NCBI GenBank assembly: GCA_025531455.1
Contig: JAMYHL010000074.1
Span: 141,056 to 205,055 of the forward strand
Direction: 5' to 3'
DNA: 64,000 nucleotides
Origin: Apiotrichum sp. Y4204
Lineage: Eukaryota > Basidiomycota > Tremellomycetes > Trichosporonales > Trichosporonaceae
The notes beneath the pieces are model-generated. The model did not search any database, was not told where the DNA came from, and worked only from the letters and a program-made list of their open reading frames with translations. Of this stretch, positions 30,301-41,804 are shown piece by piece. Each line of letters starts with the position of its first letter. The first letter of the stretch is position 1. A program made the translations under genes and the position numbers.

Positions 30301-31962
30301 GCCTGCTGTCAGCTCACGCTATGAATCACGCAGCTCACCATTAGGGATTGGATACTTGATAGGACAAAAGACGTTGCGGCGGCCATCAAACGCCGAGACG
30401 GAGAAGCAGTCGGCCCAGTCGGGCGCATGGGGTTCGACGACAAACTGCTCCCACACGGCGCGGAGCAGCCCGCGCGGCTGCTTCTTCGACGACACCTTGA
30501 CAAAGGGCACAATGTCCACGTCGTAGTGGCAGTCGTAAGCACTGCCCTCGAACCCACTTGCCTACTCACTAGATAAGCTTGCCGCGGGGACCCGTGGAGC
30601 GGACAGCAAAGTAGTTTGAGTGCACATTGATTTTGCGTCCGTCCTTGCCAAATCCGGGACGCACAAAGAACGAGCGGAGCTGGAGCGCCTGCAGCTGGTC
30701 GGCGACGTTGACGACCTCGGAGGAAGTAGTGCCCATCACCGAGGCTGCGCGGTCGGCGGTCCCCGATGGCGCCGAGCCAGAGGGCACTGATCCCGAGGGC
30801 GCCGCAACGGAGGGACCCGAGGTCGGCGGGGTAGATTCCGCAGGGAGGTTGATGCCGAGGCGCGTGCGGGCAGTGTCCGAGCTGGCGGTGGCGGCCACAG
30901 AGCCACCAGTGGGGGGGAGGACTTCGAGGAAGGCCGAGGTAGCGCGCTGGGCAGGAGGGCCAGCAGGGGGGCCAGTGGGCGAGCGCGCGGCAGAGCGCGC
31001 GGGGGAAGGCACGCCCGGCGACGAGACGGCGCGGTACTCGCCCGTGGTGCGGTACTCGCGAGCGTCGCGGAAATCGCGGGCGTCGCGGGTGTCGCGGGGA
31101 AGGTCGCGAGGCGGCCCGGCCGTGTCGCGGGGAACGGCGAGGGAGGGCATGCGCCCGCGCTCGCGATACTCGTGATACTCGCGGGGAGGCTCGCGGGGAG
31201 GCTCGCGGGAATGCTCGCGAGGAAGCTCACGAGGTAGCTCACGAGGAAGCTCACGAGGCTCACGGGGCTCACGGGGCTCACGGGGAAGCTCACGGGGAAG
31301 CTCATGGGGAGGCTCACGGAGTTCGCGGGGCTCGCGCTCGCGGGGAAGGTCGCGCGGGTCGCGCGGGTCGCGGTAGTTTGACACGTCGCGGGCCATAGGG
31401 GAGCGCTGCTGCTCGCGCTGCTCGCGCTGAGGCTCGCGGAGCTCACGCTGGGGTTCCCGCTGGGGTTCACGCTGAGGTTCACGGGCCGGGGTTGGCGCCC
31501 ACCCGCCGCGCTCGCGGTCGCGCTCGGCATACGCATTGTTTGTGTAGTTGCCGTACCTGTCGTTGAAGGTGCCGCTGGGGGTGTGGCCGCCGTGCCCGTA
31601 CCCGTGCCCGTGTCCCTGGCCGTGGCCGGGGTTGTTGTAGTTGTTGTAGCTGTTATTATGGCCGCCATTCCCGCTGTCATAGTTGCGGCGATACTCGTTA
31701 CCACCCCCGCCATTGTAGCCATTGTAGGCGTTGTAGCCGCCATTCCCGCCGTTGTTGTAGCCGCCGTTACCACCATTACCGCCGTTCCCGTAGCCACCAC
31801 TATTGTAGCCGATACCACGATTACCGTTGCCACCATTACCGTTGCCACCGTTGCCGCCGTTGCCACCGCGATCATACCCACCGCCGGGGGGGAAGGCGCG
31901 CCTGTCGTCGGGCTTTTGTCAGCGGCGCCAGCTGGGAGACTTACGCGCTGGTTGTAGGACAT
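27385..31962 (-). CDS. AGO1: Argonaute (RNAi effector)
   Basis: Seventeen exons give about 1,338 residues: 31962-31945, 31912-30570, 30541-30339, 30302-30099, 30064-29923, 29886-29646, 29608-29417, 29387-29293, 29254-29143, 29109-28996, 28960-28686, 28651-28599, 28561-28470, 28432-28337, 28291-27664, 27625-27432, 27399-27385. Order: about 430 disordered residues (Gly/Asn/Tyr-rich, then Arg-Glu-Pro repeats), ArgoN, linker, PAZ (LPCIQAGYGKTAYVPLEF follows it), MID and PIWI. PIWI shows the catalytic residues of slicers: Asp in ILGADLGHPPF (about 1056), Asp in LIFRDGISEGQY (about 1132) and His in RPTHYICLLDE (about 1226). It should bind small RNAs and cut complementary RNA. The donor at 29416 (gttcgt) is weak, and the 3' end rests on a 15-nt final exon ending in GWWM. 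Confidence 0.9.
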
Positions 31963-32537
31963 TATTGTTTTGAGTTTTCGAGGGATGGGAGAGAAGGATG
32001 AGGAGATTGGAGATTGGATGAGAGGGGTGGGGGATAGGAGGAAGTGGGTTAAAGAAAAGAGAAAGAGAGAGAGAGAAAGAGGAAGAGAAAGAAAGAAAGA
32101 AGAAGAGACGGCTTGTATCCCCCCCACCCCCATCCCTCCAGACGGGAGGAAGACAGAAAATGGCGAGGGCAACGCGCCTACTGCTTCCACACACCATACA
32201 CCATCCAGCGTCCGGCAGCGTGCACACCGCCTCTGATGGCGGGCCACCCCAAAAACACCGCGGCCGCGAGGCAGCTGCCTTGCGGATTCGTCGCCGAGTG
32301 CCACTTCCCACGCTCAGGGGTTAGCTGTCAGTACAATACGGTGAGCTCGGCCCTCTGGATTGTGGGTCCTCTATCCTCTGGCGCGTATGGTATACATAGT
32401 GTACATGCGCTGGGCAGTACATCTACTCTGGAGCGGAGCGGAACAACGGGGGATGGAAATAATGGTGGGATCTCTAGAAATGAGTGCTGCGGGAAGGCGT
32501 GTATGTGAGTGCAGTGCGGTGAGTCTTAATGCCGAGT
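31963..32537. other. Intergenic, 5' flank of Argonaute
   Basis: Purine-rich on the plus strand (GA repeats, about 31975-32110), hence a pyrimidine-rich leader for the minus-strand Argonaute gene. The remainder is the 3' flank of the BTB gene. No gene is seen. Confidence 0.45.
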
Positions 32538-35500
32538 CTAAATAACACCAACGACGACCGTCGCGCGCAGGCTGCCGCCCTCGCTCTCGCCGACCCAGCC
32601 AAGCGCGCTCTCGCCGTCTCCCACGGGGACAGAAAGGTACTCCTCGGAGCGTAATGCCGACGACTTCCAGCCCCAGCTCTGCGAGAGCGCAAAGCTGTCA
32701 GGCGCGGACGAGAAGCGCACGAGTGCCGTGCCAAGCGCGGAGGCGCACGAGATGGAAAAGTAGGCCTAAAGTCAGCTCTGTTTCACAAGTGGGCCCACCT
32801 TAGTCACGGGGCGAGGATCGAGGTACGTTCCGGCGCCATGCTCGCGGCGCGGCGCTTCCTCCTCGGGCAGGGCGTCGACGCGCTGCAGCGGGGAGCCAAC
32901 AACAGGAGATACCTGGCTGATGGCGCGGTAGAGCTCCGAGCCCGCGGGAAGGGTGCTCGCGCGCGCGATCGGCTCGAAGGGGACAGACGTAAAGGTCGGC
33001 GAGTCGTTCGTGCTCGGATGCGTATTGACGGGCGGGAACGGCTCCGACGTGGACTGGTGTGAGTTTTTGGTGACAGGAATTGTTTGGCTCACCTGGCGAT
33101 GGAGATAGATGCCCAGCTGGACGCCCTTGTCCTTTTTGCGGATCGTCGAGACGTATCTGGTGTAAGCTTGATCTAGCTTGTATACCCACACATTGAAGTA
33201 ACTGCCGGCATAGAAGTGCGTGGCGGAGTACAGGCGCCCCTTGTCCGCGAGCTTGTCGACGTCCCAGAACTCGACCGAGAACCTGTGGTTAGAGCATGCA
33301 AAGAGATCTCATCTCACCTGTACGGCTCAACCTTGCTGAAGCGCTCCTCCTTGGACTTATCCAGCCCTGGGAGCGCAATGTGCGTGCCGCCCTCCTCGCG
33401 AAACTTGGCATCAATCTCCGTGGCCGTCATGGTGCCGCGCTTGATGCCGAAGAACGTGCGCTCGCCCTGCGGCGGCGCGCGCGGCTTGCCTTTTGTATTC
33501 TTGTCCTCGCCGCCGCCCCATTCGGGGCCCATGTCCGGCATGCCGGGAATACTAGGTAAGGGCGCAACGACGGCGTTATGGTTGAAGAACAGCAAACCGC
33601 CGGCGCCGATGCGGTGCGTGTCGTCCAGCGGCACCGGGTGGAACACGCCGTCGCCCATCGGAGATGTGTACCCCATGGAGGACAGCGACAGCGAGCTGAA
33701 AGACATGGTCATGTGGTTCCCCGATCCGTAAATTGACGGGCTCGCGAGACGGGAGCGCGGCGTGCGCCGGCGGGTCTGGATGCTGCTGATTTCCGAGATG
33801 GTCTGGGTGAGGCCAAGCTCGCCTTCGGCCGCCGCGGGCGGCGCGCGGTCGTGCGTAATCCGCGTCTTGAGGTCTGCAGCCGCCCAGTGAGCCGCCTGCA
33901 GCACGGTCAACGGCGCGTACGGCAGCGCCGTCGCAGGATCCACGTCCGCCGAGATCAAGGACAAGTCGTCGAAGGTCTGTAATGTCAGCAGCGACGAACC
34001 TGTCACCCACCATATGGCTGTAGTAGATGCCCTCGGCGAACACCTTGGCGAGCTCGTCCTCGTCCTCATCCCAGCCCTCGATGCTCTCGGGCTCCGCGAC
34101 GAGGCCCGGCTCGCCAATCTGCTCCGCATCCGCAATCGCCATCCACGTCGAGCGGCGGAGGTCAAGCACACGCCGCGCCATGGTGTACCGCTCCATCTCG
34201 TTGAGCACAAACAGCGCGTCGCTGCAGAGCACCGCGCGGGCAAACTTGGCAGGAATGCCACCCTGCCCCCAGACCGGCGCGGCGTCGCGCGCGAGCGCAG
34301 CCGAGAGGTCTTCATCACCCGCCTCAACATTGAGGATATCCAGTCCCCAGCGCGTAAGCCAGCAGACGCATGCCTCGCCGATCTTGTTCGACACAAAGCC
34401 GTAGAAATGGAACGGCGCGGCTTCATCCGGCAGCGTGCCGTCCGGCCGTGCCGTGTCGTTCGACATCATCGAGGCAGAGCGGCTCGGCGACTCGAAGCGG
34501 ATCCCGCTGACCTTTATGTGGTCGTCGGATGTGTTTGACGACGCGGTCGACTCGCGGGGCATGCGCTCGCGTGGCGGGAGGTGTCCCTCCTCGCTCTCGG
34601 TGACCCACTCGTCCGAGTCGTGGCTGAATGTCATCGGGCGCGCAACCTTCTCCATGCCACGAGCTCCCTCTTCGTCCTGCCCCTCCCACTCCTCCTCGCC
34701 GATGCCCACGCCAATCGCAAAGTTGAGGTAGCGTCCGACGCTGCTGGGGCCCACGGTGCGGAGGACAATCGCGAGCGCTTCACGGAGGAGATACTGGTGC
34801 CCGAGGTAGGTGGCCGTCGCGAGGAGGGACAGGAGGAGGCGCGGGGTGACAAGATGTGTGTTCTCCGCGGCGGCATGGTACGTGCTCTGGATCGAGGGGA
34901 AACCGGCAGACGACGGGAACGACGGCGTGAGCGGCTGCGCCGCAGTTGGGAGCAGCGAGACAGGAAAGTGCAGCTGTGGGTACGACGAGTAGAGACGCGA
35001 GAGACAAATCCTGCATGTCAGTGAGAGCAACGTCATCCATACTTACTCGAACGCCGCACGCGTGATGTTCGGATCATCAAATGTCAGCTCAATGTCCTCG
35101 CCCGTCCAGTCGTCATCATCATGGAGCGCGGCGCCGGCTTTCCCCTTGCCCTTAGTCTTCCGCCTTGCGCCTTCCGAGAAGCCGCCCATGAAGAGCGAGT
35201 GGAAGAAGCCTGGCGTGAGTGAGTGACGCGTGACAACAAAGAAAACACCACCTACCAGCCTGGACGAGGACCATCTTGTGGACATGCCACGCGACGCCCC
35301 ACTTGCGCACCCATATGCGGACGTCGGCGCACACGCCGGTCCTGAGCGAGCGGTGCAGGTGGTCGACGAGGCCGGATGGCGGCACCGGCGGAGTGACGGG
35401 GACAGAGGCCGGGAGCGGGGCAGGCGGGTTGGCCTTGCGCTGCGACGGCGTGTGGCGTATCGTCGCGGCCGCAGGCTGATCGTCGGGAATCGAGGCACGG

Positions 35501-36186
35501 AGGATTGTCGCTGGCGCAGTAGGAGCGGTGCTCGTGATTGCCGAGCCCGCCAGACCCGAGCCCGACGCGACGACCTGGGATGTGGTTGCGTGTGTGCTGC
35601 TCGAGCTGAGGGACGATCCCTGGGGTTGCTGAGGCGTGGCCGGCCGGGAAGCCGGGAGAAAGCCCTCTTGGCGGGACATGCTCGGGGTCGTGACTGTGGC
35701 GGCGGTGGTGGCCGCGCGGGGACGGTTGGGGCGGGGGGAGGTGAGGCCGAGGGGTGAGGGATTCGGCGGCGAGAGCGAGTTGGCGACGCGGGCGGTGGCG
35801 AGCAGGCCCTCGGGGAGATTGAGGGAGGAGCTTGCGGGTGAGACGCTGTTTGAGCGCGCGTGAGGGAGGCCTGAGATGGCGGGCGCGCTCTCGGACGTGC
35901 TGGGACTCGTGCTAGCGCCGCCGACAGAGGGGAACGCAAAGTCTGGGACTGCGCCGCCGCTGCTGGACAGTCCGGGGGAGATGTGCGGGGGCGAGCCGAC
36001 CTGCGGGGGCGACGTGATGGGGGAGCCGGCGCGGCTCTGTGGTCTGCTCATGGATATGGATGTGCGGACTGGAAGGTCTGGGAATGGGAGGACTTTGGGT
36101 TGTGGGAGATGGGTGCGCGAGGACGAGCCCATGCGCGAAGAGTACAGCCTGACGGGGGTGGATGAGCGTGTCGAGGACTGTGACAT
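32538..36186 (-). CDS. BTB/POZ protein, germ cell-less-like
   Basis: Eight exons give 1,130 residues: 36186-35256, 35209-35047, 35010-34011, 33976-33318, 33282-33190, 33156-33093, 33053-32799, 32765-32538. The first 290 residues are Ser/Pro/Thr-rich and disordered. A BTB domain follows (DVRIWVRKWGVAWHVHKMVLVQAGFFHSLFMGGFSE, then IELTFDDPNITRAAFEICLSRLYSSYP), interrupted by a Lys/Asp-rich insert. After it come BACK-like helices and a long C-terminal part with a predicted beta-rich region (FSVEFWDVDKLADKGRLYSATHFYAGSYFN). This arrangement is like germ cell-less (GMCL1) homologs of fungi, which act as CUL3 adaptors. The frame is open upstream of the chosen Met as far as 36849, so a longer N-terminus is possible. 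Confidence 0.8.
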
Positions 36187-38703
36187 GATGCCCTGCCCCG
36201 TCCCTGGAGGGTCGGCGAGCAGGCTGCTCGAGGACCCGAGGCGTGTGAACGTCTTGGCTACGCGCGCGACGCGCTGGCGGGCGAGAGGGGGATGGTAGTG
36301 TGGATGTGGGAGAGGGTGAGGAGGTGAGACGTGCGTTGTAACGCACACTGTTGGGGAGCGCTTCAGTGACGGATGGGGGAGGTGGCGCCGTCTCCGTGAG
36401 TCGACGGGAGGGTGTCGGAGTGTCAGCGGCGCGGCGACCGACGGACCGAGAGACAGTCGAGAATGAGAAGAGGATGTGACAGTGGCAACACAGAAAAAAA
36501 AAGTAGGGAGAGGACAGGGCACCACAAACAGCCGAGAGCACGACGTAATGGAACCCGGGGAGGAGTGGAGTGTGGAGGATGTGGATATGTGGTGTTTGTG
36601 TGGTGCAAGTTGGCAGCAACGACTGTGACGGTGACGAGGAATGGGAGTGCGAATGAGAATGACAGGGTCGCGAGCTCTTGCTCTTTTTACTCTTCTGCTC
36701 GACAGTGATTGAGATACTTGGTAACAAGAAGAGAATGCAAAGTGGGATGCACACGACGAGCGCGACCGCGTGATGTCCCTTGTCGGCCGACACCTTTTGA
36801 TGCGTGTGAGCTTAGCAAGAACCTTTGGAGCTTGGCGAGAGCTTCTCATCGAAAACAGCCCAGCCGGCGCCCGATATCAGATTACTCGTGCGCTCCGGCT
36901 GCGCCCAGCTGGCCCAGCTGCGCAGACTGCACATGCGCACTGCACGAGACCGAATCCCGGGGCAAAGCATGCAAATGCAGCACCTAAAACTGTGTAGGCA
37001 CAAACACACTCACTCCCAAATGCCAAGGCCAGACCCAGGTCAGGATCAGGTCCCCAAAGGTCTTGTCAGGTTCGGGATGCGGAGGGTGAGGTGACAGTCG
37101 ACAGAATGACAGACGGGGCATTGTGGAGAAACACCTGTTGGCTGGACGCAGATGCGCGAGACATTCGGCGCGTTCGGCGCTCCTTGTTCATTCCTCTGCA
37201 CACCACTAGTAATCTGCTGTTGTTCGTGTTCACCAGAAACAACAAATCCCATATTGTGCTAGGCTCTGCAGATCTGCAGACTGCTGATGCAGGCGCGACA
37301 TTATCCCAGCAGAGTCAGAGAGCGTTGCAACCCCCAGCAGCCAGTCACCTGCAGTCACCAGGAACTCGACATTGGGACCTCGGCACCTTTGGACCTCTGG
37401 ACCTGGCACACCAGGACCGCGGGGCCCGGGTCTGGAGAGACGAGGATCTAATATCCTTTCTCAGCTTGACGACGCGCAGTCACAGCGCGTCACTCGCGTT
37501 CGGCAGTTGCCAGGTCCAGAAGCAACAAAGTAGGAGGGAAGGGTTCGTGGAGCCACGGGAATTCCAATCCATTCCAGTCCAAACCAATCCCACAGCGATT
37601 CGGGCGAGGCACCGATGCACAGATGCAGCTCGACACTGTGCTTCGATAAGCTGTGACGGACTGCGACAAGCAGCAACAAAGCCGCTCCGTGCCCGCTCGG
37701 CATCTAGGTTTGGGATGGGCTCGCTGGCATGGCAAGGCAGATTCCTGCTCGCTTCGAGTCTACATTCGGCCTCCGATTGCTGCCTCCTACTCCCTCGGCC
37801 GTGTGCATCTCCGATACTCGAACTCTGATGCACAGGAGCAGCAACGTGCTTGCGGCGACTATAAAGGAGCTGCAGAGACACCGCACAAAACATAAGACAT
37901 GGCGGACCTCGCGGGTCCACCCGATCCGGAGCGCGGCGCGAAGCGAATGTGAATGATGATCGCACAAAGCCGAGACCATTGCGAGAGCCAAAACACACAA
38001 ACATCCAGGGAACAGGGATCACCGTCGGGTCATTCGAGGGGCCGAGGGAAGTTATGACGTAGATGGAAGTCTGGCAGATCCCCGTGTCCCAGTTCCAAAG
38101 CGGATATTGCTCAATCTCCGCTTTTTGGCCCACGCCATTTTCACGCGACTGCTTTTGTAAGTTTTGCTTCCGCAAACCCCGGGGCTCCAAGACTTTGCTA
38201 GCCACACTGCGGCGATATCGGCAACTGACGCACCCCCACGCGCTGGTCGATCTAACTGTCTTGTTCCTGGCTGGAAATTTTTTGTAATGGGACATACCCA
38301 CGCTTTCCATCTTTGTGCGATGCAAGACAATGTCCAGGAGCAGCAACTAGTGCGGACTGTAATCGATGTAATACATGCATTCGGTCTGATTAGTAGGATG
38401 GGAAAGACCGGAGATGCTCCGAGATCCGACGAGGGGGAGCAAAGAGGGATTGGTGGACTAGAGGACCAGCGTGGATGTAGGACGCGGTACGCGGGCCGTT
38501 GGCTGGCTGAACACGTTCCACGCACAGTGTGCCACACCCACCCTGGCTGGCGGAACAGCTCGCACCCAGAGCCCAGACACGCCAGTCTCACTGCCTGCTG
38601 GCATCCATCCGCTCGCATCCTCGCTCTTTTCACCTCGATTCTCCAACCCCCCTCCTCCTCTTTTTTTCTCTTCTTCATCTAGTCTTCTTCTTCTTAATCC
38701 AAA
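36187..38703. other. 2.5-kb gene-poor spacer between BTB gene and EFB1
   Basis: Two divergent start codons are 2.5 kb apart, the largest gap in the window. Bases 36187-36850 are pyrimidine-rich on the minus strand and probably belong to the BTB leader. 37000-38450 is lower in GC and contains open frames on both strands (for example 37480-38346 minus and 37091-37828 plus), none of which resembles a protein. The last 80 bases before EFB1 are a polypyrimidine tract (cctcctctttttttctcttcttc), common in leaders of translation-factor genes. A non-coding transcript cannot be excluded. Confidence 0.5.
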
Positions 38704-39812
38704 ATGGTCGACGCCAAGGAGCTTGAGCAGCACCTCTCCACCCGTGCCTTCATCGACGGGTAAGTGTTGGATCACAGTTCGATGAGCGAGACCTCCCCGT
38801 GGCCCGCAAAAATTTCTTCCCCTCCCCTCCACCGCCGAGCGCGCCGTGCTGGCATCCTGGCATCATGGCATTCTCGTAGCCGTCGCCATCAACCTACCTC
38901 TCCTCCCCATCCCCTTTCACCCCCTTTCCATCTCTCCCTCTCCCCACTCCGGATGAACCTTGTTTTGGTCCGTGTTTCCGAGCAAGCGGCTTAAGACCCC
39001 GCGACTAAAGCGTTGAAGACAACACCCTTTCCAAACTATCTGATCTTTTTTTTACCCCTTCCTGTTTTCGTGGCGTGTCCCGTTGAATCTTTTCTGGACC
39101 GCGCTAACAATACAGTGACGCCGTCTCGTCGGCTGACGTTGCCGTCGCTGACACCGTCAAGCTCTGTGAGTAGCTAGAACTCTCTACGCTTGCACCGACC
39201 TAACCCTCCCAGCGCAGCTTGAGGGCTTCCCCCACACCGCCCGCTGGTTCAAGCACGTCGCGTCGTACGCTGGTGAGACTGCCAAGCTCCCCGCCGGCAA
39301 GGTTCCCTTCGCCGGTGTCTCGGCCGCCGCTGCCCCCGCCGCCGCCGCTGAGGAGGACGACGACGACGTCGACCTCTTCGGCTCGGACGACGAGGACGAC
39401 GCTGAGGCTGAGCGCATCAAGCAGGAGCGTGTCGCTGCCTACAACGCCGCCAAGGAGGCCAAGAAGCAGGAGAAGCTCGCCGCCGGCAAGACCCTCGACG
39501 TTGCCAAGTCGGTCGTCACCCTCCAGGTCAAGCCCTGGGATGACGAGACCGACATGGCCGCCCTCGAGGAGTGCGTCCGCAACATCGAGATGGAGGGTCT
39601 CGTTTGGGGCTCGTCCAAGCTCGTCCCCGTCGGTTTCGGCATCAAGATGCTCCAGATCACCCTTGTCGTCGAGGACGCCAAGGTCTCGCTCGACGAGCTC
39701 CAGGAGCAGATTACCGAGGACGGCGAGGACGTGAGTAATGACAAGCGAGAGCGTGGTGCTGACAGAGTAGTACGTCCAGTCGACCGACATTGCTGCCATG
39801 CAGAAGCTCTAA
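38704..39812 (+). CDS. EFB1: Translation elongation factor 1-beta (eEF1B-alpha)
   Basis: Four exons give 221 residues: 38704-38759, 39116-39165, 39213-39730, 39771-39812. The protein is the GDP/GTP exchange factor for eEF1A. It has an N-terminal GST-C-like region ([17 protein letters not shown]), an Ala-rich then acidic linker ([21 protein letters not shown], the CKII-type signature) and the C-terminal EF1-GNE domain ([38 protein letters not shown]) ending TDIAAMQKL with the catalytic penultimate Lys. The first intron (38760-39115, 356 bp) is much longer than the others and hosts a C/D snoRNA (separate entry). A 5' polypyrimidine tract suggests growth-linked expression. Confidence 0.95.
38944..39050 (+). 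ncRNA. snR18: C/D box snoRNA snR18 (U18), intronic
   Basis: Inside EFB1 intron 1. Bases 38962-38977 contain TTTTGGTCCGTGTTTC, whose reverse complement GAAACACGGACCAA is the conserved large-subunit rRNA segment targeted by U18/snR18. It is followed at once by a D'-like box (CCGA), a C'-like box (gttgaag, about 39012) and a D box CTGA at 39040-39043. A C-like box ggatgaa lies at 38951. The fifth base upstream of D' falls on the A of the ACAC segment, as expected for the 25S A649 (and C650) methylations of yeast snR18. In yeast snR18 also lies in the EFB1 intron. The C box is degenerate and the terminal stem unclear, so the ends are approximate. Confidence 0.85.
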
Positions 39813-41471
39813 GTTTCCGGCTGTTATGCTGTAGTCTTTTTTTACGATGCAGATCATCTGCACGACATGTAATGGTTGTGAGCAGTGTGCGCGAGGCGGC
39901 AGGCCGTAGGCCGGGGCTGTTGGCTGTGGAGGACATCTGGTGATCTGGTGTTTACTTCGAGGAGCGAGGCGTGGCGAGGTAGTCAAGAGATCGAAATTTA
40001 TCGGCCACTTACTTCGCTGTTCTGCCGCATCCGTCCGCGGCCAAGCGACACGTGTGGTACAATGGGAACGCGGAGCGCGGAGCGCGTGGTCACTGCACGT
40101 GGGCGTGGGAAGGACAGATGCACAATTGATCGGTTGACAGCTTGACAGACCAGTCTACGTCTGGGCATGATAGGCAACTGCGGAGCTTCGAAAGCGGCCA
40201 GAGTCATAATGTGTACAGCGGCCAAGGATCCGCCACTAACGACGGCGCCGAGAGGAACGCGGGCGGGGATCTGGGAGGCCGGGGCGCGGCGCCACACGCG
40301 TGCTTAGATGTCCATTGATCCACTGTCTCGCTCGATCGCTGTCTCGGTCAAAGTCTTGACCAGACTCCACCTCTTGTTCCCTCCGCTTGCGGCGCAGGCG
40401 TGCGCCGGCGATTAACGAAACGGGACTGTACGGCTTGTGTGCCGCGGCGTGCTCTGTGTTCCGCAGATTTGTGGTCTTTGTGCGCGGCTGTCGTCTGGCT
40501 TTGTGCCTTCTGGATTCTGGGTCGTGGGTTCTGGATTCTGGGTTCTGGTGTCAGCTGTCCGGCTCGGTAACAAGAACTTGGATCCTAGGGTTGATCGAGG
40601 ATGGAGGATTGTCGTTCGCGATGGCGTCCACATCCACCATCGGTCCATCGGGGCCATCTCTCGTACCACCTCGCGCGGGCGGCACGCAGACGGGTCGCTT
40701 TCTGCTTTCTGCTTCCTGATGCATCCTGCGTTCTGCATCCTGCATTCGTACTGAGCATTCTGCGATGTGTCCGGGGACTCTGCCCTCTGCCCTCTTCCCT
40801 CTTCCCTCCCTCCGCCCTTGGCCGCCGCCCTCCGCCCTCGGTGTCCGCCGCTGCGTCATCCTTCAAGACATGGGCGCACTCCAGGCCCAATCCGCACCGA
40901 GATCCATCGGCATGAATACCATCGCCGCCGCAGGCCGCAGACTTGCCACGCCCCGCGGGGAGGGCGACGGCTGGGGTGTGTAGTACTGCTGTGTCTATGA
41001 TCTCTACATATCTACGGCCTGGATTCGGCGTGACGCGCACTGGCGCACTTGCACTGATACTGGCGCACTGGGCGTTCCGCGGCGTCAACGCAACAACACA
41101 GGGCGTGGCTTGGCGAGGCATTTGAAGCTTTCGAGGAAGCGAAGCGAGGCTCGGGGGGGCGAGGAGGAATCCTTTTGTGACTTGCTAATCGCTTCGGCAC
41201 ATGGCATGAGGATGGTGGATTGGTGGATGTCCTAGATATCCTAGATGTTCTACAATGTCACCCCCGTCACTCTGTCACTCTGCTGGAACTGGCCTCTGAC
41301 AGTCTCGATGCATGGGCCCATGCTTCCCGCCCGCCGCCAGAAACAAGAAGAAGAAAAAAAAAACTAGTCAAAAAACAGAAGAAGAATGCAAAGAAATGGG
41401 ATATAACTACAACAATCTCACACTCACACGATCTCACACCCACGCCCGCCCAGAATATCATCCTACCTGCA
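39813..41471. other. Intergenic with simple microsatellite-like repeats
   Basis: 1.66 kb without a convincing gene. Around 40500-40560 there are repeats of ttctggattctgggt, at 40700-40745 repeats of tctgcttcctgc/catcctgc, and at 40778-40845 repeats of ccctctgccctcttccct/ccgccct. These look like slippage-derived arrays. The end (41360-41470) is the AT-rich leader of the next gene. Confidence 0.45.
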
Positions 41472-41804
41472 ATGTCGACCCTCACATCCGTGCCGCCATC
41501 GACACCCTCGGCTTCCCCCTCCCCCGCCCCACTCCCACCATCGCTCTCACGCCGGGAACGGGCCGAGCTCGCGTGGGTGGCGGACATGCACCGTATCCTC
41601 GACAGCATCACCGCGCGGGATCTCGAGCCGTGGCAGCCGGGCCAGCGGGAGGTGAGGGAGCGGAGCTGGTCGTCGTCCTCTGTCGATAGCATGGCTAGCG
41701 AGGCGAGTGGTGCGAGCACTGCGAGCGAGTCTACTGAGGAATATGCGATCCCGGGCAAGTGGCCGGTACGTTTTCTCAGCTTATTGCGCTGATGTTAGGC
41801 ATGA
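41472..41804 (+). CDS. Small Ser-rich hypothetical protein
   Basis: Exon 1 is 41472-41765; a 33-bp intron (gtacgt...gttag) then gives Ala and a stop at 41802-41804, for 99 residues. Without splicing the frame would end at 41792. The centre looks folded and conserved-like (SRRERAELAWVADMHRILDSITARDLEPWQPGQREVRERSW), followed by Ser/Ala-rich sequence and EEYAIPGKWPA. I recognise no family. The leader is AT-rich and the composition (Ser-rich start, short helix) is like other small lineage-specific proteins. Moderate doubt remains whether it is a gene. Confidence 0.5.

Noticed and set aside
31583..31957. Ala/Val/Thr-rich plus-strand frame resembling a membrane protein
   Set aside because: Antisense to the Gly/Asn-rich repeat of the Argonaute N-terminus; composition is explained by that repeat.
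37480..38346. 288-codon minus-strand frame in the EFB1-BTB spacer
   Set aside because: No recognisable motif, no biased codon use like neighbours and an overlapping competing frame; probably chance.
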